Source: RGIG1666 sp045595745
GTDB lineage: Bacteria; Bacillota; Clostridia; UBA1381; UBA9506
Length of the DNA: 5,698 bases
Reading direction: 5' to 3'
Assembly: GCA_045595745.1 (NCBI GenBank)
Contig: JAZOBB010000136.1
Location: forward strand, 1 to 5,698
In this document: positions 1-5,593 of the stretch, in pieces
How positions within the stretch are numbered: the stretch's first letter is position 1
Layout of the letters: every line of letters starts with the position of its first letter
Notes under the pieces: model-generated
Told to the model about the DNA's origin: nothing
Database searches by the model: none
The model's input: only the letters and a program-made list of their open reading frames with translations
Position numbers and translations under genes: made by a program

Positions 1-186
1 GCATAATTATATTTAAAATTGTATATTTTTTGTTCACTAATACTTATATAGGACAGAGAGTATTTAATTGTATATAAAAAAAAGATAGTCTGTCAATTTC
101 AGTTTTGAAATATATAAAAAAATGTTAAAATAAATATTTACTTTTTTAACTTTAAATACTACAATAATTATAAAGTTTGATATACA
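1..186. other. AT-rich intergenic stretch, no gene seen
   Basis: This stretch is very A/T-rich and has no open reading frame with a ribosome binding site. It contains several A or T runs and a loose inverted repeat, GTTAAAA (124-130) with TTTTAAC (144-150). It probably forms the distal part of the upstream gene's intergenic region. I see no convincing promoter or terminator in it. Confidence 0.6.
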
Positions 187-194
187 AGGGACAA

Positions 195-353
195 AAAGCC
201 TTCCCCTTGAGGGGAAGGTGGGTTTTGCATAGCAAAACTCGGATGAGGTGGAAATAGAGAGAATAAAATAGCAAAAGATTTTGACGGATACTGCGTATCC
301 TACACCTCATCAGTCAGCTGACGCTGACAGCTTCTCCTCAAGGGGAAGCCTTT
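195..353. repeat. MITE-like chain-of-hairpins repeat with imperfect terminal inverted repeats
   Basis: The left end (195-220) and right end (329-353) are inverted copies of each other with three mismatches over about 24 bp. A second shared block lies further in: GATGAGGTG (242-250) and CACCTCATC (303-311). Each arm also folds on itself. The hairpins are 199-218 (8-bp stem, TTGA loop), 222-238 (GTTTTGC, ATA loop), 286-300 (GGATAC, TGC loop), 313-328 (GTCAGC, TGAC loop) and 330-349 (stem with one G.T pair, TCAA loop). There is no coding capacity, and I could not find a clear target-site duplication. The end sequence resembles dispersed intergenic repeats I recall from gut Clostridia, but that identity is from memory. 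It may be a non-autonomous mobile element or a REP-like sequence. Repeat status is supported here only by internal symmetry, as a single copy is in view. Confidence 0.7.
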
Positions 354-397
354 AGAAAGACATTTTAATCATATGAATTTATTGACGGTTTTGAAAA

Positions 398-450
398 CCG
401 CCGATAAAAACCGCCGATAAAAAGTGCCGATAAAAATGTGCCGACAAACT
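398..450. repeat. Four-copy ~13-bp tandem repeat (GCCGATAAAAA core)
   Basis: Four head-to-tail units lie at 398-410, 411-423, 424-436 and 437-450. The first two are identical (CCGCCGATAAAAA). The third starts GT instead of CC, and the fourth has diverged and gained one base (TGTGCCGACAAACT). The array starts inside a 15-bp palindrome, CGGTTTTGAAAACCG (386-400). It lies between the hairpin repeat and the YitT promoter. It is too short and lacks spacers, so it is not a CRISPR array. Slippage or iterated protein-binding sites are both possible. Confidence 0.7.
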
Positions 451-472
451 ATTAAATTTTTTTGTCCCTAAC

Positions 473-499
473 TTGACAAAATCATATGATTGTTATAGT
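473..499 (+). promoter_or_regulatory. Promoter of the YitT-family gene
   Basis: A perfect -35 box TTGACA (473-478) is followed by an extended -10 element TGTTATAGT (491-499). The spacer is 15 bp, shorter than the usual 17, which the TGn extension can compensate for. A 10-bp palindrome ATCATATGAT (481-490) occupies the spacer and could be an operator. The start of transcription would be about 505-508, giving a leader of roughly 25 nt. Confidence 0.65.
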
Positions 500-513
500 T
501 TAATAATAAAGCA

Positions 514-520
514 AGAGGAG
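514..520 (+). promoter_or_regulatory. Ribosome binding site deciding the YitT start
   Basis: AGAGGAG lies 9 nt before the ATG at 530. The frame stays open back to a TTG at 473, but that TTG is part of the -35 box and has no ribosome binding site, so the 292-residue start is preferred. Confidence 0.85.
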
Positions 521-529
521 AAGAGAACT

Positions 530-1408
530 ATGCCAAAGACTGCAGGACTTCTTAAAAAACCTGTTATTGCAGGAATTGTTGATTATTTTTTGATAACCTT
601 TGGAACGATTTTAATGACTGTCGGTGTGTATTTCTTTAAAATCCCCAACGGATTTGTAACAGGTGGAGTAAGCGGTATCGGTACAATTTTAGGAAAAGCG
701 ATTCCGTTTATAAGCTCTGGTCAGTGGATTATGATTATAAACGTTCTTTTGCTGATAGTCGGATTTATTGTTTTAGGAAAAATGAACAGCATAAAAACCG
801 TTTATTGCAGTCTTTTGTTCTCTTTTTCAACATACATATGTGAGCTTATAATTCCTATTTCCGCTCCGCTTACCGACCAGCCGCTTTTAGAGCTTGTGTA
901 TGCAATGCTGCTAACCTCGGCAGGCTCGGCAATTTTGTTTAATAACAATGCATCGACAGGCGGTACTGATATCGTTGCTTTAATACTTAAAAAATACTCA
1001 AGCTTAGATATTGGCAAGGCTCTTTTAGTCACAGACTTTATTGTTGCCTCGTGTTCGTTCTTCACCTTTGGTATTGAGGCAGGATTGTTCTCGCTTTTAG
1101 GCTTGTTTGCTAAAGCCTTTTTAGTTGACTCAATTATTGAAAGCATTAACAGCTGCAAATATTTTATCGTAATAACCGAAAAGAAAGACGAAATAAGCAA
1201 ATATATTATGACAGAACTACACCATGGTGCAACTGTAACAGAAGGTGTCGGTAGCTATACAGGCGGTCAGAAATATATGATACATACCGTATGCAAACGA
1301 ATTGAGGCTGTGCGCTTAAGGCACACCATTAAAAAAATTGATCCGCATTCATTTATTGTTATAACCACTACGAGCGAAATAGTAGGGCGCGGATTCAGAA
1401 GTATATAA
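530..1408 (+). CDS. YitT family (DUF2179) integral membrane protein
   Basis: This 292-residue protein has the two-part YitT layout. Residues ~15-205 are a multi-pass membrane domain with about five or six hydrophobic helices and two conserved glycine-rich motifs: PNGFVTGGVSGIGTILG (39-55) and NNNASTGGTDIVALIL (138-153). Residues ~211-289 form the soluble DUF2179 domain, including GATVTEGVGSYTGG (233-246), KKIDPHSFIVIT (268-279) and the family-typical GRGF near the C-terminus (286-289). Length and domain order match Bacillus YitT, YqfU and YvjA. No substrate is established for the family; a transport or ligand-sensing role for the C-terminal domain would be inference. The gene starts at an ATG behind AGAGGAG, has its own promoter and is transcribed alone towards the convergent MATE gene. 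A mobile-looking repeat block ends three bases upstream of its -35 box. Nothing is truncated. Family assignment is firm; function is unknown. Confidence 0.93.
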   Translation: MPKTAGLLKKPVIAGIVDYFLITFGTILMTVGVYFFKIPNGFVTGGVSGIGTILGKAIPFISSGQWIMIINVLLLIVGFIVLGKMNSIKTVYCSLLFSFSTYICELIIPISAPLTDQPLLELVYAMLLTSAGSAILFNNNASTGGTDIVALILKKYSSLDIGKALLVTDFIVASCSFFTFGIEAGLFSLLGLFAKAFLVDSIIESINSCKYFIVITEKKDEISKYIMTELHHGATVTEGVGSYTGGQKYMIHTVCKRIEAVRLRHTIKKIDPHSFIVITTTSEIVGRGFRSI

Positions 1409-1518
1409 AGGGGATGTAAAAATAGTCCGGAACACAAAAGGCAAAATATTAAAAATAAAATCCAGAAACTTTTTAAATTTTAATCCTCTGAATAGTATTA
1501 TGGAGCACAAAAATAAAT

Positions 1519-1552
1519 GGTGTAAAAACAATTAGTTTTTACACCGTTTTTG
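1519..1552. terminator. Bidirectional intrinsic terminator between YitT and MATE genes
   Basis: A perfect 11-bp stem, GGTGTAAAAAC (1519-1529) with GTTTTTACACC (1535-1545), encloses the 5-nt loop AATTA. On the plus strand it is followed by GTTTTTG (1546-1552). On the minus strand it is followed by ATTTATTTTTG (1508-1518). It lies 110 bp after the YitT stop and only 9 bp after the MATE stop, so it can end transcription from both convergent genes. Confidence 0.88.
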
Positions 1553-1554
1553 TA

Positions 1555-2928
1555 TTATTTCAATGCCTTAGTTTTCCACTTGCCTCTGCTGTAGAAAATC
1601 GCCGTTAATACTGCACCGAGTACCCACGAGAACAACAGCGAAATTTGGATACATTCGCATCTGCCGACAGGAAGCTCGGGTGTTCTTGTTAAGAACGATA
1701 TTCCGTATGCTACGGGCACACGAATTAATACAGTTGTAATAAGCGAAATCCACATTGGTGTCATTGTATCGCCTGCTCCTCGCATTATACCTGCTAAGCT
1801 CTGTGTAACCGCCATAGCGATATAACCTGCGGCAAGAATTTTCATCAGATAATAGCTCATATCAACTAAAGAGGCGGTGTCAGTAAACACACTCATTAGC
1901 GGTTTTCCGAGCAAAAGAATTATGCCCGTTATAACAGCTGAACAGCCAACTGCAATAAGTGTACCTTGTTTAGCTCCCTTTGTTACTCGGTCATAAAGTC
2001 CAGCACCAACATTCTGACCTGCATATGTTGTAAGAGCCATACCAAAAGAAAAGTTAGGCATCATTGCAAAGCCGTCGACACGCATAATAACAACATTTGC
2101 CGCAATAAACTGTTCGCCGAACTGATTTGTAAGCGATTGAACAACAATCATAGCCGACGAGAAAATCGCCTGAGTAAGTCCCGACGGCAAGCCGAGCTTA
2201 ATGGTGGTTTTAACAAAATAGCTTTTCAGTTTTAAATATTTTGGTTTAAAATCAAAAAATTCTTTCATTTTAGAAAGCTTTATAAAGCACAAAATTGAAG
2301 ATACAATCTGCGCAATTACGGTCGCGAGCGCAACTCCGCCAACGCCCATCTTAACGTATGCTACGAAGAATATGTCCAGAATAATATTTATTGCTGTAGC
2401 AACCAAAAGATAAACAAGAGCTGAAAATGAATCTCCCATTCCGCGGATAATTCCGCTTAAAATGTTATAAAAACCCATACCGGCCATGCCGACTAACGAG
2501 ATAATAAGATAGTCTGCACATCCGTCAATAATGGTATCCGGAGTATTAAGCATTACCAAAACCGGCCTGATAAGCGGTGTGGCAACCGCTATTAACAGCA
2601 AGCAGGCAATTGCGGTTATGGTTATACTGTTTCCTATGGTATAAGAAAGATTTTCTCGGTTTTTAGCACCGAAATACTGCGAAACCATTATGGTTGCTCC
2701 TGCTGATATGCCGATAAATAAAACAAGCAGCATATTTAAAATAGGAGCAGCACTTCCAACTGCTGCCAAGGCATTGTCGCCGATATATTTACCTACGACA
2801 ATACTGTCGACAGTATTATAAAGCTGCTGTGCGATATTTCCTATCAGCATGGGCAGTGTGAACGAAACTATGCCCTTCCACGGAGTGCCGACTGTTAAGT
2901 CTGTCGGCGAATTTAGACCTTTTAACAC
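1555..2928 (-). CDS. MATE family multidrug/sodium (or proton) antiporter
   Basis: This 457-residue protein is a cytoplasmic-membrane exporter of the MATE family (DinF/MepA-like), expected to extrude cationic or other drugs or metabolites in exchange for Na+ or H+. About 12 hydrophobic helices form two homologous halves. The first half carries IAQQLYNTVDSIVVGKYIG (32-50), with the conserved acidic residue D41 of helix 1, then AGATIMVSQYFGAKN (76-90) and IRGMGDS (161-167). The second half repeats the last motif as MRGAGDT, as expected from the internal duplication. Length is typical and no frameshift is seen. The start is taken at GTG (2926-2928), six bases after AGGGAG (2935-2940). A TTG at 2943 would add five residues, but it lies upstream of that ribosome binding site and has none at proper spacing. 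The gene is divergent from the OFA carrier and convergent with YitT. The transported substrate cannot be read from sequence. Confidence 0.94.
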   Translation of the reverse strand: MLKGLNSPTDLTVGTPWKGIVSFTLPMLIGNIAQQLYNTVDSIVVGKYIGDNALAAVGSAAPILNMLLVLFIGISAGATIMVSQYFGAKNRENLSYTIGNSITITAIACLLLIAVATPLIRPVLVMLNTPDTIIDGCADYLIISLVGMAGMGFYNILSGIIRGMGDSFSALVYLLVATAINIILDIFFVAYVKMGVGGVALATVIAQIVSSILCFIKLSKMKEFFDFKPKYLKLKSYFVKTTIKLGLPSGLTQAIFSSAMIVVQSLTNQFGEQFIAANVVIMRVDGFAMMPNFSFGMALTTYAGQNVGAGLYDRVTKGAKQGTLIAVGCSAVITGIILLLGKPLMSVFTDTASLVDMSYYLMKILAAGYIAMAVTQSLAGIMRGAGDTMTPMWISLITTVLIRVPVAYGISFLTRTPELPVGRCECIQISLLFSWVLGAVLTAIFYSRGKWKTKALK

Positions 2929-2934
2929 GTTATT

Positions 2935-2940
2935 CTCCCT
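2935..2940 (-). promoter_or_regulatory. Ribosome binding site deciding the MATE GTG start
   Basis: On the minus strand, AGGGAG is followed by AATAAC and then GTG. The 6-nt spacing supports the rare GTG start at 2928. The in-frame TTG at 2943 directly precedes this site and would place the site inside the coding region. Confidence 0.75.
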
Positions 2941-2967
2941 CAAATCCTATAAATTTTATCACAAAAC

Positions 2968-2997
2968 AGTATAACATAAGAATAGTACTAAATTCAA
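2968..2997 (-). promoter_or_regulatory. Promoter of the MATE gene
   Basis: Read on the minus strand, TTGAAT (2992-2997) is the -35 box and TATACT (2968-2973) the -10 box, 18 bp apart. A TGn extension precedes the -10 (TGTTATACT). Transcription would start near 2961, leaving a leader of about 33 nt before the GTG. No terminator hairpin or drug-responsive attenuator is visible in this short leader. Confidence 0.65.
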
Positions 2998-3012
2998 TAT
3001 GTTCACACAAAA

Positions 3013-3033
3013 TTAACAATAGTTTTTTGTTAA
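3013..3033. promoter_or_regulatory. Candidate operator dyad in the MATE/OFA divergent region
   Basis: TTAACAA (3013-3019) and TTGTTAA (3027-3033) form a perfect 7-bp inverted repeat with a 7-nt gap. It lies upstream of both divergent promoters, about 16 bp behind the MATE -35 box and about 58 bp before the OFA -35 box. This spacing suits an activator or a shared repressor. The A/T-rich setting raises the chance of a coincidental dyad, and no regulator gene is in the window. Confidence 0.35.
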
Positions 3034-3090
3034 AATTTTTTCGACACAAAGCGCAAAAAAGTGCTTCATAATCTTGATTTTGTCTTTTTT

Positions 3091-3119
3091 TTGTGATAGT
3101 ATTAATATATTGTTATAAA
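3091..3119 (+). promoter_or_regulatory. Promoter of the OFA transporter gene
   Basis: TTGTGA (3091-3096), a 17-bp spacer and TATAAA (3114-3119) with a TGn extension (TGTTATAAA) make the best promoter. A T8 run (3085-3092) abuts it. An overlapping alternative is TTGATT (3074-3079), 17 bp, TAGTAT (3097-3102), which also has a TGn extension. Both could be used. The ribosome binding site is AGAAGGGA (3138-3145), 8 nt before the ATG at 3154. Confidence 0.6.
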
Positions 3120-3153
3120 ATTAACCAATTTAGGCACAGAAGGGATCTTTATC

Positions 3154-4464
3154 ATGGCAAATTCATCAGAAAAAAAAGGCGGTTGGCGAAGCAACAAATG
3201 GGTAAGAGCGGCTATTCCGGCACTTTTGCTGCATTGCAGTATAGGAACGGTTTATTGCTGGTCCATTTTCAGTCAGGAAATCGCTGATTACATAGGCTTT
3301 TCTAAGGGCGCAACCGAATGGGCATTCAGCTTTGCAATCTTCTTTTTGGGAATGTCTGCTGCATTTTTAGGAAACGTAGTTGAAAAGGATATTCACAAAT
3401 CATCACTTATTGCCGCTATCTGCTTTGCTGTCGGTATGGCAGGAACAGGCGGATTTATCTATTACGGCGGACTTAATCAGGGCAGCATTTTGGCTCTAGT
3501 TGGCATATACCTCTGCTACGGTCTTATTATGGGTATCGGTCTTGGAACAGGATATCTTTCACCGGTTAAAACACTTATGCTGTGGTTTTCTGACCGAAAA
3601 GGCTTAGCCACGGGTCTCGCGGTTGCCGGCTTTGGTGCGGCAAAGGCTATCGCAAGCCCCATTATGCAATGGATGCTAGGCGGCCTTGGCGAAGGCGGAA
3701 TTTATAAAATGTTTTTAATTCTTGCCGCAGTATATTTTGTTATGATGTTTGTAGGACATTTATTGCTTAAAAAACCTGACGATTGGCACGAGCCTACTAA
3801 TGCTGAAGAGAAAAAGAGCATTATATCTGTTTTAAAAACCCGTCCGATTAAAAACTATATAGGCATCTGGCTTATGTTTTACATCAACATTACCTGCGGT
3901 CTGGCTTTAATTTCTCAGGAAAAAATGATTGTAAAATGCATCGGCTTAGCGGGTGCAATAGGTATTGTTTCGACAGTATCGGCAATATTTAACGCAGGCG
4001 GCAGACTTGGTTTTTCTGCCTGGGGCGATAAAATGAAGGACAGAAATACCATTTATAAAATGATATTTGTAATTTCAATCGCTTTAACAGCACTGGTTAT
4101 TTTAACCGGAGGCATAGAAAACGGCAAAGGCAACATTGTTTTAGCAGCACTTGTTTTAGTGCTTATTATGATGGTAAACGCAGGCTACGGCGGTGGTTTT
4201 TCAAATGTTCCTACCCTGCTTTCTGACCACTATGGAATGAGTAATATAAGCGCGATTCACGGAATTACACTCTCTGCGTGGGCTTTTGCAGGTCTTTCGG
4301 GTAATCAGCTTGCAACCTGGATTGTAAACAACTTCGGAACACCTACCGAGGCACTTAATCCGATAGGCTATCAGATGGTGCTTTATGTAACCATTGCTCT
4401 CTACATTGTAGCACTTATTTTAAGTATGGTTTTTGTAAAGCCTGTTAAAAAAGAAGAAAAATAA
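3154..4464 (+). CDS. OFA family major facilitator (oxalate/formate antiporter-like)
   Basis: This 436-residue protein is a 12-helix major facilitator carrier of the OFA family, whose characterised members move small carboxylates such as oxalate, formate or other monocarboxylates. The first helix reads RAAIPALLLHCSIGTVYCW (18-36). The family hallmark after helix 4 is present as WFSDRKGLATGLAVAGFGAA (144-163). The loop 8-9 motif is GGRLGFSAWGDKMKDR (282-297). A long cytoplasmic link lies at ~205-232 between the two halves. In OxlT, Arg272 and Lys355 bind oxalate. Here R284 lies near the end of helix 8, while the eleventh helix region (366-390) has no Lys or Arg, so oxalate is unlikely; this needs an alignment. 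The ATG is fixed by AGAAGGGA. The gene has its own promoter and is closed by a strong terminator. It is divergent from MATE and lies ahead of an esterase-like hydrolase. Family firm, substrate unknown. Confidence 0.93.
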   Translation: MANSSEKKGGWRSNKWVRAAIPALLLHCSIGTVYCWSIFSQEIADYIGFSKGATEWAFSFAIFFLGMSAAFLGNVVEKDIHKSSLIAAICFAVGMAGTGGFIYYGGLNQGSILALVGIYLCYGLIMGIGLGTGYLSPVKTLMLWFSDRKGLATGLAVAGFGAAKAIASPIMQWMLGGLGEGGIYKMFLILAAVYFVMMFVGHLLLKKPDDWHEPTNAEEKKSIISVLKTRPIKNYIGIWLMFYINITCGLALISQEKMIVKCIGLAGAIGIVSTVSAIFNAGGRLGFSAWGDKMKDRNTIYKMIFVISIALTALVILTGGIENGKGNIVLAALVLVLIMMVNAGYGGGFSNVPTLLSDHYGMSNISAIHGITLSAWAFAGLSGNQLATWIVNNFGTPTEALNPIGYQMVLYVTIALYIVALILSMVFVKPVKKEEK

Positions 4465-4473
4465 ATATTTATG

Positions 4474-4509
4474 GGGATGTAAAAAAACTGATTTTTTACA
4501 TCCCTTTTT
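4474..4509 (+). terminator. Strong intrinsic terminator of the OFA gene
   Basis: A perfect 13-bp stem, GGGATGTAAAAAA (4474-4486) with TTTTTTACATCCC (4492-4504), has the loop ACTGA and is followed directly by TTTTT (4505-4509). It starts 9 bp after the OFA stop codon. It separates OFA from the hydrolase gene. An A-rich run upstream (4447-4463) may also let it work on the minus strand. Confidence 0.92.
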
Positions 4510-4511
4510 AC

Positions 4512-4540
4512 TTGCGTTAGTCTTAAAAATTTGATATAAT
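4512..4540 (+). promoter_or_regulatory. Promoter of the alpha/beta-hydrolase gene
   Basis: TTGCGT (4512-4517), a 17-bp spacer and a perfect TATAAT (4535-4540) with a TGn extension (TGATATAAT) lie between the OFA terminator and the hydrolase. Transcription would start near 4547. The ribosome binding site GAGGTGA (4559-4565) sits 4 nt (7 nt from AGG) before the ATG at 4570. The hydrolase is therefore independently expressed. Confidence 0.8.
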
Positions 4541-4569
4541 TTCTTTAATTTGAACAATGAGGTGACATT

Positions 4570-5370
4570 ATGAAGCATAAATTTGAATCTTATTATCTTG
4601 ACAGTCCTTTGGTTACCGGTCGTGTTTTCGACGTTTTTGAACCTGAAGAAATAACAAAGGATATTGCCATTTTTATAGTTCACGGCGGCGGATGGCGCGG
4701 CGGCACACGTGCAAGCTTTCACGAAATAATGGAAGAGTTTAATAATCGCGGTTATATTGTAGCATCAACAGATTATCGCCTTTATGCAAAGGATGCTTTT
4801 GAACAGATTAAGGATATAAGAGAGACATATGACCGATTTGTATCTATTTTAAAAGAAAAAAACAGACCGCTTAAAATAGCTGTATACGGCGAATCGGCAG
4901 GTTCACACCTAGCATCATTATTGGTTTGTGCAAAACCCGGCGAATGCGGCGAAGAGGTTGAGCTTAAAAACGAGTGGGTTGTGCCGTACAGAGCAATGCT
5001 TCACGCAACCCCTGCCGACTTTCTGTATTGGGAGGGTATGATGCCGCAATTCTGGAATACGATGCAGAATATTGCAGGTGCACCCTATGATGAAGACCCC
5101 GAGCGTTATGAAAGACTTTCTTTAAAGAATTATATTGGTGCACATAATCCGCCTATATTCTTTATTGAGGCAGAGCTTGAGCATTTATTCCTTTCAGAGC
5201 ATACCTTAAAATTTGCTAAAAAACATCGCGAGCTGGGAATAAAGTCACATTGGAAGGTTTATCCTCGCGTTGAACACGGATTTTTCTATACCTTAAAGCG
5301 AAAAACTGCAGTAGAAACCCTTGAAGATATTTGTCTTTTCTTAGATGATAAATTAGAAACTGAATTTTAA
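4570..5370 (+). CDS. Alpha/beta-hydrolase, esterase/lipase-like (HGGGW and GESAG motifs)
   Basis: This 266-residue cytoplasmic protein has no signal peptide and is a serine hydrolase of the alpha/beta-hydrolase fold, closest in motifs to HSL/BD-FAE-type carboxylesterases. HGGGW (38-42) after the strand IAIFIV is the oxyanion-hole motif. GESAG (107-111) is the nucleophile elbow with Ser109. VEHGFF (234-239) supplies the catalytic His236. Matching PPIFFIEAELEH (194-205) to the usual PP...G..D.. block puts Glu204 where most relatives have Asp, so the proposed triad is Ser109-Glu204-His236. A lid-like region with many Trp, Met and Tyr residues (~135-180) lies between the core strands and probably shapes the substrate pocket. 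The substrate is unknown; esters of small acids, acetylated sugars or formamides are all possible. It has its own promoter and follows the OFA carrier, and no clear terminator follows it. Fold and class are firm; the specific reaction is not. Confidence 0.9.
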   Translation: MKHKFESYYLDSPLVTGRVFDVFEPEEITKDIAIFIVHGGGWRGGTRASFHEIMEEFNNRGYIVASTDYRLYAKDAFEQIKDIRETYDRFVSILKEKNRPLKIAVYGESAGSHLASLLVCAKPGECGEEVELKNEWVVPYRAMLHATPADFLYWEGMMPQFWNTMQNIAGAPYDEDPERYERLSLKNYIGAHNPPIFFIEAELEHLFLSEHTLKFAKKHRELGIKSHWKVYPRVEHGFFYTLKRKTAVETLEDICLFLDDKLETEF

Positions 5371-5430
5371 TAATTTTTTATTGGGAATATAGATAAATTT
5401 TGGGTTATCTAATTAAAGTCAGCATAAAAT
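5371..5430. other. 3' flank of the hydrolase gene, no gene seen
   Basis: Short AT-rich spacer. A weak dyad TAGATAA (5390-5396) with TTATCTA (5405-5411) lies here, but no T-tract follows, so I do not call it a terminator. The 328 bases from 5371 to the right edge contain no credible coding sequence. They hold this spacer, a palindromic repeat, phased A-tracts, a promoter and a transcript start. Confidence 0.55.
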
Positions 5431-5534
5431 CTAACAAGCGCAGTAGGTATAGACCAATCGCACATCGCATAGCTTGCGCTCTTGGGATACCCTTGCGTGG
5501 GCATTGTTAGCCAAATCAAAGATTTGGACAATGC
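5431..5534. repeat. Long palindromic element with two competing folds
   Basis: The first fold spans 5431-5510: CTAACAA (5431-5437) pairs with TTGTTAG (5504-5510), CGCA (5439-5442) with TGCG (5494-5497), GGTAT (5446-5450) with ATACC (5487-5491), CCAA (5454-5457) with TTGG (5482-5485), and CGCA (5466-5469) with TGCG (5475-5478). The second fold spans 5501-5534: GCATTGT (5501-5507) pairs with ACAATGC (5528-5534) and CCAAATC (5511-5517) with GATTTGG (5521-5527), leaving TAG bulged and AAA as the loop. The two folds share 5504-5507, so they exclude each other. There is no T-tract, coding capacity or transposase. It looks like a dispersed intergenic palindrome or MITE remnant; an RNA role is possible but unproven. 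Confidence 0.6.
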
Positions 5535-5593
5535 TCCAAAACCAAAATTTATAGCCCGAAAACCGCCTGTTTTGCAGACATTTTAAGTATTTT

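Noticed and set aside
398..450. CRISPR array
   Set aside because: Units are 13 bp and directly adjacent, with no unique spacers and no cas genes nearby.
473..529. Upstream in-frame extension of the YitT gene to a TTG at 473
   Set aside because: The TTG is part of the TTGACA -35 box, the extension contains the -10 element and ribosome binding site, and the ATG at 530 has a good AGAGGAG.
802..1200. 132-codon minus-strand ORF
   Set aside because: It lies wholly inside the YitT gene on the opposite strand, has no recognisable domain, and the YitT frame clearly encodes a known family.
1349..1531. 60-codon minus-strand ORF at the YitT 3' end
   Set aside because: It starts inside the terminator stem, has no ribosome binding site and overlaps the YitT coding end.
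1568..2235. Small ORFs on both strands inside the MATE gene (1568-1753 minus, 1966-2235 plus)
   Set aside because: Both are alternative-frame readings of the MATE coding sequence with low-complexity, domain-free products.
3093..3287. 64-codon plus-strand ORF over the OFA start
   Set aside because: It begins in the OFA promoter, runs in another frame over the OFA start and lacks its own ribosome binding site.
4420..4722. 100-codon minus-strand ORF across the OFA/hydrolase junction
   Set aside because: It spans a terminator, a promoter and both coding ends; the poly-Phe stretch is just the complement of A-rich DNA.
5390..5411. Terminator for the hydrolase gene
   Set aside because: The TAGATAA/TTATCTA stem is only 7 A/T-rich base pairs with an 8-nt loop and no T-tract after it.
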